A stretch of DNA of 64,000 nucleotides from NCBI RefSeq assembly GCF_024679095.1, contig NC_066515.1, positions 24,109,387 to 24,173,386 of the forward strand. The letters run 5' to 3'. Source of the stretch: Eriocheir sinensis. Taxonomy: Eukaryota; Arthropoda; Malacostraca; Decapoda; Varunidae. The number at the start of each line of letters is the position of its first letter. Within the stretch, counting starts at the first letter, position 1. A program made the translations under genes and the position numbers. The notes under the pieces are model-generated. The model was not told the origin of the DNA, did not search any database, and saw nothing but the letters and a program-made list of their open reading frames with translations. Below are positions 22,121 to 31,859 of this stretch, in pieces.

Positions 22121-22740
22121 GAGGAGGTGAAGGAGGAGGAGGGGAAGGATTGGAAGGAGGAAGACGAGGAGGAGGATGGGAAGGAAGAGAAGGAGTGTAT
22201 ATAAGAAGAGAAAGGTTGGTCAGAGGTAAGAAAAAGAGTAGAAGAATGAAGAATGGTTAGTTGAAGTTAGAATTTAGATTATAGAGTTAGTTGAAGTAGA
22301 GTGGTTAGTTGAAGAAGAGAATTAAGGATAAGAAAACATTGATAGATTAGAAGTAAGAAGATGGAAAGATAAGGAATATGAATAAAAGGAGACGTAGGTA
22401 AATAAAGTAAGAGGAGAAGGGATAAAAAAAAGATAAAAGAAAAGATAGTTGAGGATAAGTAAGAATATAACGAGACTTAGATAGGTTAAGAAAGTAAAAA
22501 AGTAGAGTTAAATAAAAAGTAAATGAAGGAAACGAGAGATATTAGTTAAGGAAATCGTGGAGGAAAATGAATAGGAATAAGAAGAGAGGTTGACAGGATA
22601 GGAGAGTAAATAAAAGGAAGAATCAGAACTAAAAGGTTAAGAAATATATTTAAGAAAACAAGGGAGATACTGGCTGAGGAGGGCGTGGTGCCAGAGGAAG
22701 ATAGGAAGAGAAGATGGGAAGTAGATAGGTTAAAAAGAAG
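22121..22740. other. Purine-rich domain with weak TAGTTGAAG repetition
   Basis: A/G-rich. GGTTAGTTGAAGT(T/A)AGA and AGAGTTAGTTGAAGTAGAG phrases recur near 22255, 22280 and 22299. Confidence 0.6.
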
Positions 22741-23230
22741 AGGAGGAATATTTAATAGGAAACACAAAGAAAAGAAAATAGGTTGAAGAGAGACAGGAGA
22801 AAGAGGGAGATAAGAACAGAAGTGAGAAAGAGAAAACGTTTGAAAGAGTAAGAGGAGGAATATTTAATAGGAGAAAGAAAGAAGAGCAAAAAGTAGGTTG
22901 AAGAGAGAAAGGAGAAAGAGGAAGGGAGATCAGAACAGAAGTGAGAAATATAGAGAACGTTGAAGGAGTAAGAGGAGGAATATTTAATAGGAGAAACAAA
23001 GAAAAGCAAAAAGTAGGTTGGAGGGAGAAAGGAGAAAGAGGAAGGGAGATCAGAACAGAAGTGAGAAATATAGAGAACGTTGAAGGAGTAAGAGGAGGAA
23101 TATTTAATAGGAGAAACAAAAGAGCAAAAAGTAGGTTGAAGAGAGAAAGGAGAAAGAGTAAGGAAGATTAGAACAGAAGTAAAGTGAGAAGTGGATACAT
23201 TAGAAAGAGTAAGAGGAGGAAAAGACAAAG
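22741..23230. repeat. Five-copy tandem repeat, period 112-121 bp
   Basis: The head AGGAGGAATATTTAATAGGA occurs at 22741, 22853, 22973 and 23093, and a diverged partial head lies at 23214. Spacings are 112, 120, 120 and 121. Two inner copies are almost identical. A 120-bp period equals 40 codons, which keeps minus-strand frames of 129-203 codons open; this is a periodicity artefact, not a protein family. Confidence 0.93.
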
Positions 23231-23540
23231 AGAACAATATGATAAAAGAAAATAGAAGGAAAATAAAGAAAAACAGATAAATGCAAACTGGAATAAGATG
23301 AAGTTTGGAGATTAAAAGGAAAATAAACACGAAAAAGAATTGGGTTACGAAGGAGTTAGGCAAGAGTTAGGTGAATAAAAGGAGGGCGAGGAGAGAGAGA
23401 TGGAGGAAAGGGTGAAGGAGGAGCAGAGTGTAGGAGGGAAGGCAGTAAAACGCAGATGTATAGGAGGGGAAGGGAGGAGAGAGGAGGCATTATGGGATTT
23501 TGAGAGAAATATTGTATGGGAAAAGAGGTTTGGGAGAAAG

Positions 23541-23596
<56 letters not shown>

Positions 23597-23880
23597 GATA
23601 AGGAGGTTAAGTTGAATAGAGGAAAAAAAAAAGTGGAAGAGGAGGAGAAGGAGGAGGAAAACAAGAACGTCAGAGGAGGAGAGGGAAGTGGAGGAGGAGG
23701 AAGAATAGAAGGTGGAGGAAGGAGAAACACTTATGGGACGAGGAGGAAGTGGAGGAGGTGGAGAAAGAGGAGGCAAAGTCACACACAACCAGGAAGAAGA
23801 GGTGGAAGCGGAGGTGGAGCATAAGGACAACGAAGAAAGGAAGGAGGAAGAGGAGGAGGAGGCATAACAAATCAGGTGCA
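23231..23880. repeat. Purine domain with (GA)26 array
   Basis: A perfect GA array lies at 23544-23595 within A/G-rich sequence with GGAGGAGG patches. Confidence 0.85.
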
Positions 23881-24719
23881 CCCTTCCCTCCCCTCCCCCC
23901 TCTCCCCCTTCCCTTCCCCCCTCTCCCCTCCCCTTCCCTCCCCCTTCCCCTGCACATGGCCACGGGGTCCCTGCAGCGGTCCGCCCCGACGCTCCATCTT
24001 GCAAGTGTGTTGGAGGGAAGGAGAGTGAGAGCGGCCATAATCACGCTATTTATCTCCCCCCCCAACACACCTTTTCCTTCCCCTCACGCTTGTAAATACT
24101 CGTAAGCGTGAAGTCCAACAGGGTCGTGAATCCCCTTGATACGCCCTCCAAAGACAGCTCTAATGGCCGCTGGAGGTCTGGGGTGCGAGCGTCAACCGTA
24201 AGATATTTATATATAAACATGCTCCCACGTCCGCCCCTCCGGCAACTAAAAGAAATTATTTGTTGAGATCAGCTATTTCCATATTTACTGGGAGTTACGA
24301 TGGGCTGGCCGCGGCGAAGGATAACCGGCGGTGTGTGCGGGGCGTGAGGGGCGAGGGTGCCGTGTGACGCAGCGGCCGTCCTCATGAGCAGGATGGCCCC
24401 GTATGAGCCCGCCAGCCATCCTCCCGCCCGTAGCTCAGTCTTTAGTGAGCCCCCGGCGACGATTCTACGGATAGGTTTTGGCCTCACAGGGCAGACTAAC
24501 TTGCTTTGTAGGTGATATTTTAAGGTGCCATTTCTCGTGTAGGTAAAATAAACACACCGGGTACTTTTCTGGGGCGTTACTCCCCCCCAGGGACTCACCA
24601 GCTCGCCCCCCTGCCTCCACACCCGTCCCCAGCCCCTGAGCCCCTGGGTAAATAAATAGGTGTGGGTAACGGCATCGTTGGAAGGCAGGGAGATGTAAAC
24701 AGTAGTACAGGCCGAGGCG
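23881..24719. other. C-rich patch then largest mixed island of the left half
   Basis: CCCCTCCCTT sequence (23881-23950) leads into about 750 bp of normal, CpG-containing DNA. It has a TATA-like run TATTTATATATAAA at about 24203-24216. Downstream GC-rich sequence (24305-24480) and short open frames are present, but no protein family is recognised. It could hold a promoter or first exon; this is inference from composition only. Confidence 0.35.
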
Positions 24720-25018
24720 GTGTGTGTGTGTGTGTGTGTGTTTGAACCTTCCGTTTGTTTATCTTGGTGTTTTATTATGCTTTGCTCGGCACTTTGTTTT
24801 CTTTCGTGTGTGACTAATTTGATTTGTTGTATTCCTTGCAGGTGTGAGTACATGTGTTCGGCGTTCAGAGCGGAAACACTCGCCGTGACGGGTACGTAAT
24901 GCATGGTGATGGCGGGTGTGTGTGTGTGTGTGTGTGTGTGAGTGTGTGTGTGTGAGTGTGTGTGTGTGTGAGTTTGTGTGTGTGTGAGTTTGTGTGTGTG
25001 TGAGTTTGAGAGTTTGAT

Positions 25019-25063
<45 letters not shown>

Positions 25064-25138
25064 GTTTTCGTATTCCGCCGTGCATGTGTAAATTCGTTTG
25101 CCTCGTTTATGCATTTATTCATATATGTATACTTGTGG

Positions 25139-25220
<82 letters not shown>
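24720..25220. repeat. GT and GA array cluster
   Basis: Short GT lies at 24720-24741. Interrupted GT with regular GA interruptions (GTGTGTGAGT) lies at about 24916-25012, and GA at about 25024-25061. A direct (GT)15(GA)25 compound lies at 25141-25220. About 170 bp of mixed sequence lies at 24742-24912. Confidence 0.92.
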
Positions 25221-25221
<1 letters not shown>

Positions 25222-25482
25222 GCTCCTCCCTTCCCCCTCTTCTCCCTCCTCCCCCCCACGTGTAGGCCCATCAATATAAACCAAGTGGCCAGCCTCTGAG
25301 ACACGCCGGCCGATAAGCGTCTCCTGAGCCGCCGAGTTATGTGTCCGTGTGTGCGTGTGTGTGTGTCTGTCCTCCCGCCCTGTCCTCCCGGCTTGTCCTC
25401 CCGCCCGCCCTGTCCTCTTGTGGAAGTTGCTCGGATTTTGAGACTGTTTTGTGATTTTAGGAGTAGTTTTACACGACTTCCG
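25221..25482. other. Mixed spacer with CCCGCCCTGTCCTCC repetition
   Basis: The phrase TGTCCTCCCG(C/G)C recurs three times within about 50 bp at 25370-25415. The rest is unique. Confidence 0.5.
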
Positions 25483-26072
25483 CACTTTGAACGGGAAAAT
25501 CGCTTGAATACCCGGTTAATCCTCTCTGCGGCCTTGGATAATCGTAGTGGGAGCCTGGTAACTGTTTTGTGATGCGAGGGATAGTTTTACACAACGTATT
25601 CACTTTGAACGGGAAAATCTCTCTTGAAAAACCCGGCTAATCCTCTCTTCGGCCTTGGATAATAAGCGCAGTGGGATCCCGGTATAACTGTTGTGTGATT
25701 CCAGGGTACAGTATTCACTTTGAACGGGAAAATCGCTCTTGAAAACCCGGCTAATCCTCTCTGCGGCCTTGGATAATAAGCGTAGTGGGAGCCCGGTTAA
25801 CTGTTTTGTGATTTTATGGTATCGCATGCACTTTGAATGGGAAAATCGCTCTTGAAATCCCGGTTAATCCTCTCTTCGGCCTTGGATAATAAGCGTAGTG
25901 GGATCCCGGTCTAACTTTTTTTTTCTTCAGCTAAGGAGACAGTTCTAGGGCGTAAAGAAAAAATATAAAAAAAAGCGTATCGTATGCACTCTGAACGGGA
26001 AAAATCGGTCTTGAAAACCCGGCTAATCCTCTCTGCGGCCTTGGAAAATAGTCGCAGTGGGTATCCCGGTAC
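25483..26072. repeat. Five-copy GC-moderate tandem repeat, period about 113-118 bp
   Basis: The head CACTTTGAACGGGAAAATCG occurs at 25483, 25601, 25716, 25829 and (changed) 25987. Each unit continues through ACCCGG(C/T)TAATCCTCTC, GCGGCCTTGGATAATA and GTAGTGGGA(G/T)CCCGGT. The interval before the last copy is 158 bp because of an extra A/T-rich insert of about 45 bp (about 25920-25975). Periods are not multiples of 3, so the 75-aa minus frame is not a conserved coding unit. This repeat lacks the C/T or A/G bias of most others here. Confidence 0.92.
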
Positions 26073-26330
26073 GTTTAACAATAAGGACCTCAGCCTCTTG
26101 ACCGTCGCTTAGAGTGGCCGGCGCGCGCACTTATGCAAATCCAGCGCCTCTTATTTATACTGCCGCCTCCAGAATTTAAGTGACAGGCTGTCGGGCAAAA
26201 TAAGTCGTTAATTCACTCTAAGCATAATATTGACTTCCTTCTCTTTCTGAGGAGCGAAAATAAATGTTGTTTTTACTTTTTTTTTCCTCCTTCCAAATGT
26301 TTATTTTTACTTTTATATCCCGGTGCGCGC
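26073..26330 (+). promoter_or_regulatory. Candidate promoter-like island with octamer
   Basis: A mixed island contains an exact octamer ATGCAAAT (26133-26140) followed 10 bp later by TTATTTATA (26151-26159), a TATA-like word, between GCGCGCGC and GCCGCCTCC. Octamer plus TATA in this order is a known promoter arrangement (POU-factor sites). No transcript evidence is visible and the orientation is assumed. Confidence 0.3.
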
Positions 26331-26532
26331 GTGTGTGTGTGTACGTGTGAGTTTGTGTGTGTACATGTGTGTGTCGGAGTGTGTAATTTTTTCTCCTTCT
26401 TAATGTGTGTGCGTGTGTGTGTGTGTGTCAAAGGAATCGTAGTATCTTCGCAGGGTTCTCAGGAAGTCGGTGTTAATAATATTGTTTTAAAGATGAAGTG
26501 TGTGAGGCTCAAGGGGGTAGAGGAGGAATGGG

Positions 26533-26610
26533 GGGGGGTAGTGTTGCGTCATAGCCTGAGTCAGCTGATCGGCCGCCCGTCAGCTGTTCGATGTAAACAA
26601 AGACAGTCTC
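26533..26610. promoter_or_regulatory. Cluster of ATF/AP-1/E-box/forkhead-type words
   Basis: Within 60 bp lie TTGCGTCA (26544-26551, C/EBP-ATF type), TGAGTCAGCTGA (26557-26568, AP-1/Maf with an overlapping CAGCTG E-box), a second CAGCTG (26581-26586) and TGTAAACAAAGA (26592-26603, forkhead type). Each is a close match to a widely known consensus. The cluster sits in non-repetitive DNA flanked by GT runs and a GATGGTG-rich stretch. Confidence 0.35.
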
Positions 26611-26916
26611 GCTCACAAAGCCGTCTCCAGAAGTGGCAATAGCTGACGACGGCGGGGAAGGGAAGGTCACCTGTTTGTTTGTTGACGGTGACCTTTTTCC
26701 CATTGGCCTCCAGCATGCCGTGGAAAAGGTCAGGTGGTGATGAGAGTGACTGATGGTGATGGTGGCGGTGGTAATGAAGATGGTGATGATGGGTTGGGTG
26801 CTGGTAATGCGGATGTTGGTGATAGTAGTGATGATGGTAACTGTATAATGTCGATGGAGATGATGATACAGCAATGGTGACGATGTGTGGTTATAGTGAT
26901 GATATTAAAGGGGATA
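26611..26916. other. Mixed sequence grading into GATGGTG-rich DNA
   Basis: From about 26735 onward GATGGTG and GGTGATGA words accumulate, grading into the 26-bp minisatellite. Confidence 0.6.
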
Positions 26917-27230
26917 GTGATGGTGACGGGTGATGATTTTTAGTGATGGTGACGGGTGATGATTCTTAGTGATGGTGACGGGTGATGATTCTTAGTGATG
27001 GTGACGGGTGATGATTCTTAGTGATGGTGACGGGTGATGATTCTTAGTGATGGTGACGGGTGATGATTCTTAGTGATGGTGACGGGTGATGATTTTTAGT
27101 GATGGTGACTGGTGATGATTCTTAGTGATGGTGACGGGTGATGATTCTTAGTGATGGTGACGGGTGATGATTCTTAGTGATGATGACGGGTGATGAGTCT
27201 TAGTGATGGTGACGGGTGATGATTCTTAAG
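26917..27230. repeat. 26-bp minisatellite, about 12 copies
   Basis: The unit TAGTGATGGTGACGGGTGAT plus GATTCT repeats head to tail with few changes: GATTTTT for GATTCT in the first and seventh units, GACTGG for GACGGG in the eighth, and GATGATGACG and GATGAGTCT near the end. It fades into the ATTTAGAGAG flank. Confidence 0.95.
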
Positions 27231-27554
27231 ATTTAGAGAGCATTTGTATTACTTCCAACTTCAGCTTCTTTATCATTATTATTCCTATCATCATCATCAT
27301 CATCACATTTATTATTACTGTTTTTCTCATTCCTCGTTGCTGTCGTCTCCACCGTCACGCCCAGTCAGCCAAACTAACAATACACGACACGTTTCCCGCG
27401 AATTAATTAACGTCTGTGTACATTTAAACGACTGCGGTCTGGCAATCGTAAAACTGTTTAAGTATATATGAAGGCGACTGCTTATCTCCCGCCGGGCGCC
27501 GCGAGGAGGTGCAAAAACTTGTTCCTTTGGATAAACTAACCAGGTGACAGCCGG

Positions 27555-27555
<1 letters not shown>
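27231..27555. other. Mixed spacer
   Basis: A short ATC run (27290-27306) and then normal, CpG-containing sequence to the CA array. The ORF seen here (27244-27471) is not recognised. Confidence 0.4.
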
Positions 27556-27595
<40 letters not shown>

Positions 27596-27649
27596 GAATG
27601 GAATAGACAGAGGGACACACGGACAAACACGAGAAGGCGACTAAAAACA

Positions 27650-27732
<83 letters not shown>
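27556..27732. repeat. (CA)19 and (CA)40 arrays
   Basis: CA arrays lie at 27556-27593 and about 27654-27732, separated by 60 bp of mixed sequence with ACACG words. Confidence 0.94.
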
Positions 27733-27735
<3 letters not shown>

Positions 27736-27771
27736 AGAAAATACGGAGGCGAGTGGCTTTGTCCATCCTTG

Positions 27772-27803
27772 AACACACCTGTTAATCCCCCAACAGGTGT
27801 GTT
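27772..27803. promoter_or_regulatory. Perfect 12-bp inverted repeat of T-box/E-box-like sites
   Basis: AACACACCTGTT (27772-27783) is followed after 8 bp (AATCCCCC) by its exact reverse complement AACAGGTGTGTT (27792-27803). Each arm carries AGGTGTG, close to a T-box half-site, and CAGGTG, an E-box. A binding palindrome is plausible but untested. Confidence 0.35.
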
Positions 27804-28670
27804 TTACGGCTCAATCTTTTATTCTTTTATTTGTGGGAAGACATTTTTATTATTCTATCCATGTTTCCCGTAGCGCTGTTTCTTTATGCTTCTTTTGTTT
27901 ATCTGTTTTGTATGCGTGTTGTTTTATGTATTGGTTTCCTGCTGTCACGTGTGTTGCCGTAAATAATGGACCTGCCGTGATCGTAACCCTGCACCTCCGC
28001 ATCATTACCATAACAAAAAAGTTTCTCCTCCTCATTCACCCTCACCATGTGGACCTTCACCACCACCACGTTTATCATCAGCAACAACAACAACAACAAC
28101 AACTAGAATAACTATCACCACCACCATCGCCACCACCACCACCACGACAGCAAAACCACCAGCAATAACAACAACAAGAGTGATAACCACCATCCACTCA
28201 ACCACCCACCCAGGCAGTCACCACCACCACCACCTCCATTCCATCACCAACGTAATTTCGACGCCACCACGCCAACGCAACGCAACCACAACACCCATCA
28301 CCATAATCCCCAACACCACCCACTCACCTCACACACACACACACACAGGCAGTCACCCGTCACCCACCCACACATACACACACACAGTCACACTTGTACA
28401 GACCTAACTTATCGCATGAACAACGAACCAGTCACCCTACCACCTCCACATGTGTGTATACCACCACCACCACCACCACCACCGCACTTCCGACGCTGCA
28501 GGTAATGCCAGGGCCCATTTGTCTCTGTCGGGGCGGTCGGTCGAGGTGCTTGCTCTGTAAACCCTGTCGGCAGTCTTCTGTCAACAGGCGGGCTGGGTCA
28601 CGCACCGCCGCCGCCCACCTAATGGTTTTCGTGACAAATAGACAGCAAAGGGAGTCACCGCCCGAGATGA
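27804..28670. other. Mixed sequence with CAA and ACC arrays, no gene seen
   Basis: T-rich to 27960, a CAA run at about 28079-28102, ACC/CAC-rich sequence at 28110-28490 including short CA arrays (about 28334-28349 and 28372-28390), then a mixed patch (28495-28665) with CpGs. Thr/His-rich open frames reflect the ACC/CAC content. Confidence 0.6.
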
Positions 28671-28776
28671 TGGTGGTGGTGGTGGTGGTGGTGGTGGTGG
28701 TGTGGTGGTAGGGAGAGGGATGGAAGGGAAAGGCAGGGAGGATGAGAAGGGAATGGTAGGAAGGGGAAGAGAGGGA

Positions 28777-28838
<62 letters not shown>
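28671..28838. repeat. (GGT)12 and (GA)28 arrays
   Basis: GGT array at 28671-28710 and GA array at 28782-28838. Confidence 0.92.
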
Positions 28839-28843
<5 letters not shown>

Positions 28844-29239
28844 GGTGAGTTGGAGGAAATGGTTCAAAGGTAAGGTAGGTAAGGTAGGGAGGGATGGAGG
28901 GAAGGACGAAGGGAGTGGAGGAAAAGTTTTTGAACCTGTCCGTAAAAAGAAAACGCTGGCGATTTTTTTACCTTTTTTCGTGTGGATAATTTTCTTTTTT
29001 CTTTTTTTGTGAGCGGAAGCGTTTGATGTAAAATAGTCTGAGGGAGAAAATACAGAGAGGAATGAAGAAATTGAATGATGAATAGCCAGGAAATGACCGG
29101 TAAAAATACACACGAGGAAGTTAGAAGCAGTGAAGAATGAACGCTGAACACGACCACGACGACGAGGAAGCAAAAAAAGGAAATAATAAAAAAAAAAAAA
29201 TGATAGAAAGCTGAACGGCACATCAACGAACAGGAATAA
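28839..29239. other. Purine-rich spacer with a mixed patch
   Basis: Four GGTAAGGTAGG-like words (28868-28890) and then mixed A-rich DNA. No coding evidence. Confidence 0.5.
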
Positions 29240-29635
29240 TAAAAAAAAAAAGATGAGGTAAAAGAAAAAAAAGGAAAAAGTAGAAAAAGGAAAACTAGAA
29301 AACAAAAACAAAACAAGTAAAAAAAAGGAGGAAGAGGAAGGAGGGAAAGGAAGGAGGGAACGTAGGTGTTATATGAGAGAAAAGAAAAGAAAAATAAGTA
29401 AAAAGGAAAACCAGAAAAGAAAAACAAAAAACAAGTAAAAAAAGGAAAAGGAAGAGGAAGAGGAGGAAAAGGAAGGAGGGAACGTAGGTGTTATACGGGA
29501 GAAAAGAAATGAAAAAAAGTAGAAGTAAAAAGGAAAACCAGAAAAGAAAAACAAAAAAACAAGTAAAAAAAGGAAAAGGAAGAGGAAGAGGAGGAAAAGG
29601 AAGGAGGGTACGTAGGTGGTATATGGGAGGCGTCG
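29240..29635. repeat. Three-copy tandem repeat, period 122-128 bp
   Basis: The word CGTAGGTG(T/G)TATA occurs at 29361, 29483 and 29611. Units share GGAAAACCAGAAAAGAAAAAC, ACAAGTAAAAAAAGG and AGGAAGAGGAGGAAAAGG. A/G-rich on the + strand. Confidence 0.9.
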
Positions 29636-30150
29636 ATGGAGCGGAGAGGGATGGAGTTTAATATAGAAGGCGGGCGAGGTGATGACGCAGCCACCCATGA
29701 AGGAGAGTGATGGAGGCGCGAACAGCCGGAGTGATGGAGGCGGACGCGGCGGCGGTGATAGACTGATGGAGAGAGAGATAGGGAGGGAGGAGGGACGAAG
29801 GGAGGGAGGGAGAGAGAAGAGTGAAGGAATATGAAAAAAAAAGTAAAAATCTGCCACATAGAGGGAGGGAGAGAGGAGAACATGTGCCTTTTTTTTCTCT
29901 CCCTTTTTTCTCTTTCGTCTTTTTATGAGGGAGAGATAGAGAGAACGGAGGGAAAGAGGAAGAGATAGAGGAGAGAGTTGGGCTTTTTTTCCTTCTCTCC
30001 CTTCTTTCTCACTCGCCTTTTTCTCTCCCTTCTTTCCTCCCTTCTCCCTCCTTCGCGGGTAGCCAGGCAGGGAGAAGGGTGTTAATTGGCCCAAGTGAGG
30101 AAAGGAGGAAGGCAGAAACATTACCTCCAACAACTGTGAAGGGAGGAGAC
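29636..30150. other. Mixed purine-biased spacer
   Basis: Contains CpG-bearing sequence (29640-29770) with a TGATGGAGGCG phrase at 29708 and 29732. A short purine/pyrimidine alternation follows (29820-30060). Confidence 0.5.
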
Positions 30151-30181
30151 GAGAGGGAGGAAAGAGGAGGAGGGAAGAAGA

Positions 30182-30420
30182 GGAGGGAGAGAGAATATAA
30201 TGAGGAAGAAGGTTAGCTATTGTAAAGTAGATGAGGAAGAAGGGAAGAGGTCCATTAATTTTAAAAGGAGGAGAAGAAGAAGGGAAGGGAAGAAAGAAGA
30301 GGAGGGAGAGAGAATATAATGAGGATGAAGGTTAGCTATTGTAAAGTAGATGAGGAAGAAGGGAAGAGGTCCATTAATTTTAAAAGGAGAAGAAGAAGGG
30401 AAGAAAGAAGAGGAGGAAGA
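30182..30420. repeat. Two-copy duplication, period 119 bp
   Basis: GGAGGGAGAGAGAATATAAT starts at about 30183 and 30302, and both copies continue through GGTTAGCTATTGTAAAGTAG and GAGGTCCATTAATTTTAAAA. They are nearly identical, which implies a recent event. Confidence 0.92.
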
Positions 30421-30790
30421 AGAGTGAAGATAATGATGACTAAGACAGGAAAATTATATCTCCAACAGTTGTGAAGAAGAGGAGGAGAAGAAAGGAAGAA
30501 GAGGAGAGAAGGAGAAGAACAGACATTGGAGAAAAGAGAAATGAGACGGAGAAGGAAAAGAGCAGATGAGGGAATGAGTAACGAAGTAGAAGGGAGAAGA
30601 AAAGAAGACAATCTGAAATACAAGAGGAAGAAAAAAAAAACAGAAAATATCGATAAAAGAGGAAAATCAAAGTCATATAAAAGAAAATATCACTAAAAAC
30701 AGAAAACCAAGACCACATATATTTTGGATCAAGTAAACACTACCCCCTCAAAAAAACCTAAATGAATTATGGCAAGAGGGATAAAAAGAA
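30421..30790. other. Purine-rich to A-rich spacer
   Basis: GGAGAAGAA-type sequence, then A-rich DNA. No gene. Confidence 0.6.
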
Positions 30791-31040
30791 GCGACAAAAA
30801 AACACTGTCTCCCCTTCCCAACCAATCACGGCGCGGCGCCCCTCATGCCGGGCAGCCATTGATTAGCCTGGAACAACATACACGCCACAGGGACATCTTG
30901 GAGAGCAAATCAAACGGGCTTCTCTTGTCCCGCGCCACGACCAATCTCTCTCCATCACCGCCCGGCCCAGCGTAAATATGGCCCAATCACTTGTCAGGGC
31001 GCGGCTCGGGCTCGTAAACTATTGGGTGGCGGTGATCAGG
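30791..31040. promoter_or_regulatory. CCAAT-box cluster in a CpG-containing island
   Basis: CCAATCA lies at 30822-30828, CCAATCT at 30941-30947, CCAATCA at 30983-30989, and the reverse form ATTGG at 31021-31025. The surrounding sequence is CpG-rich (CGGCGCGGCGCC at about 30829). Four CCAAT cores in about 205 bp resemble NF-Y-bound promoters, but no transcript start is visible. Confidence 0.35.
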
Positions 31041-31260
31041 TGAGAGGCATAGTGTTTCTGAAGGGGGGGGGGGGTGCAGGGGTGAAGGGGGTGTAGGAAA
31101 ATGATTAACTCGCGTAAATCAAGGTTTGACGAGGTGATTAGCGGCGACGTATTGAAGGTGAGGTGATTAACAAGGATGCGCAGCCGTGATTTAAGACGAG
31201 ACGAGGCCTTGATCAAGTGCTTTTTTGGGCCTGATGGATGCATGGGGCCAGAGGGGAAAA
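31041..31260. other. G-tract and mixed island
   Basis: A run of 13 G followed by GGGG and GGGGG tracts (about 31062-31090) on the + strand could form a G-quadruplex. The rest is normal sequence. Confidence 0.5.
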
Positions 31261-31428
31261 AAGGTCGCCCTCGTATTTTGTTATTTTTTTTTCATATTTT
31301 CATTTATTTTCTTGTTTATTCATTTTATTTATTTATTTTTTGTCATTATTTACTTGATTTTGTTTATTTGTAGTTGTTTTATTTTCTCATTATTGGTACT
31401 TGTTTATTTTATTTATTGTTATTTATAT

Positions 31429-31432
<4 letters not shown>

Positions 31433-31513
<81 letters not shown>

Positions 31514-31597
31514 TGGGGGGTTAGTTCCTCTTAAAAGTGACAAAAAGCTTGACTGTCCGTTTTATATGTTTTTTTTTTAATTCTTTTACTCCTTCCC

Positions 31598-31633
<36 letters not shown>
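31433..31633. repeat. (GA)39 and (GA)16 arrays
   Basis: GA at 31433-31511 and 31601-31633, preceded by a T-rich stretch (31275-31430) with TTTATTTA words. Confidence 0.94.
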
Positions 31634-31634
<1 letters not shown>

Positions 31635-31640
<6 letters not shown>

Positions 31641-31859
31641 CATGTAAACTCGCCTGGGTGTGACATGTTGCTTCGTCAGCGCCACCGAGACAACACTTTT
31701 CTGCCCATCATGTCTCGCCACTTTTCGTCCTTTTGAGGGAGTGAAAGGCGGCGTGTCGGGGCAAGGGTCGTGCCACCAAGGACGCGGATTTCCTCCTTGG
31801 TCACAAAAACTCTTGGGTAGGAGGCATCGAGGGCTGTGTCATGTTCCTAGTAGTGGTAA
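31635..31859. other. Mixed island with small hairpin
   Basis: ACCAAGGA (31775-31782) and TCCTTGGT (31794-31801) form an 8-bp stem with an 11-nt loop. It lies just left of the TTAGG array. The 71-aa frame at 31660-31875 is not recognised. Confidence 0.45.

Noticed and set aside
22752..23363. 203-codon minus-strand frame with repeated 40-residue blocks, like a repeat protein
   Set aside because: The 120-bp unit equals 40 codons, but the first interval is 112 bp and flanks show no coding signal; it is a tandem-repeat artefact.
24269..25114. 281-codon minus-strand frame
   Set aside because: About a third of it is GT/GA arrays; the rest has no domain.
26917..27230. Regular direct repeats, considered as a CRISPR array
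   Set aside because: Units are head to tail with no variable spacers and the DNA is eukaryotic.
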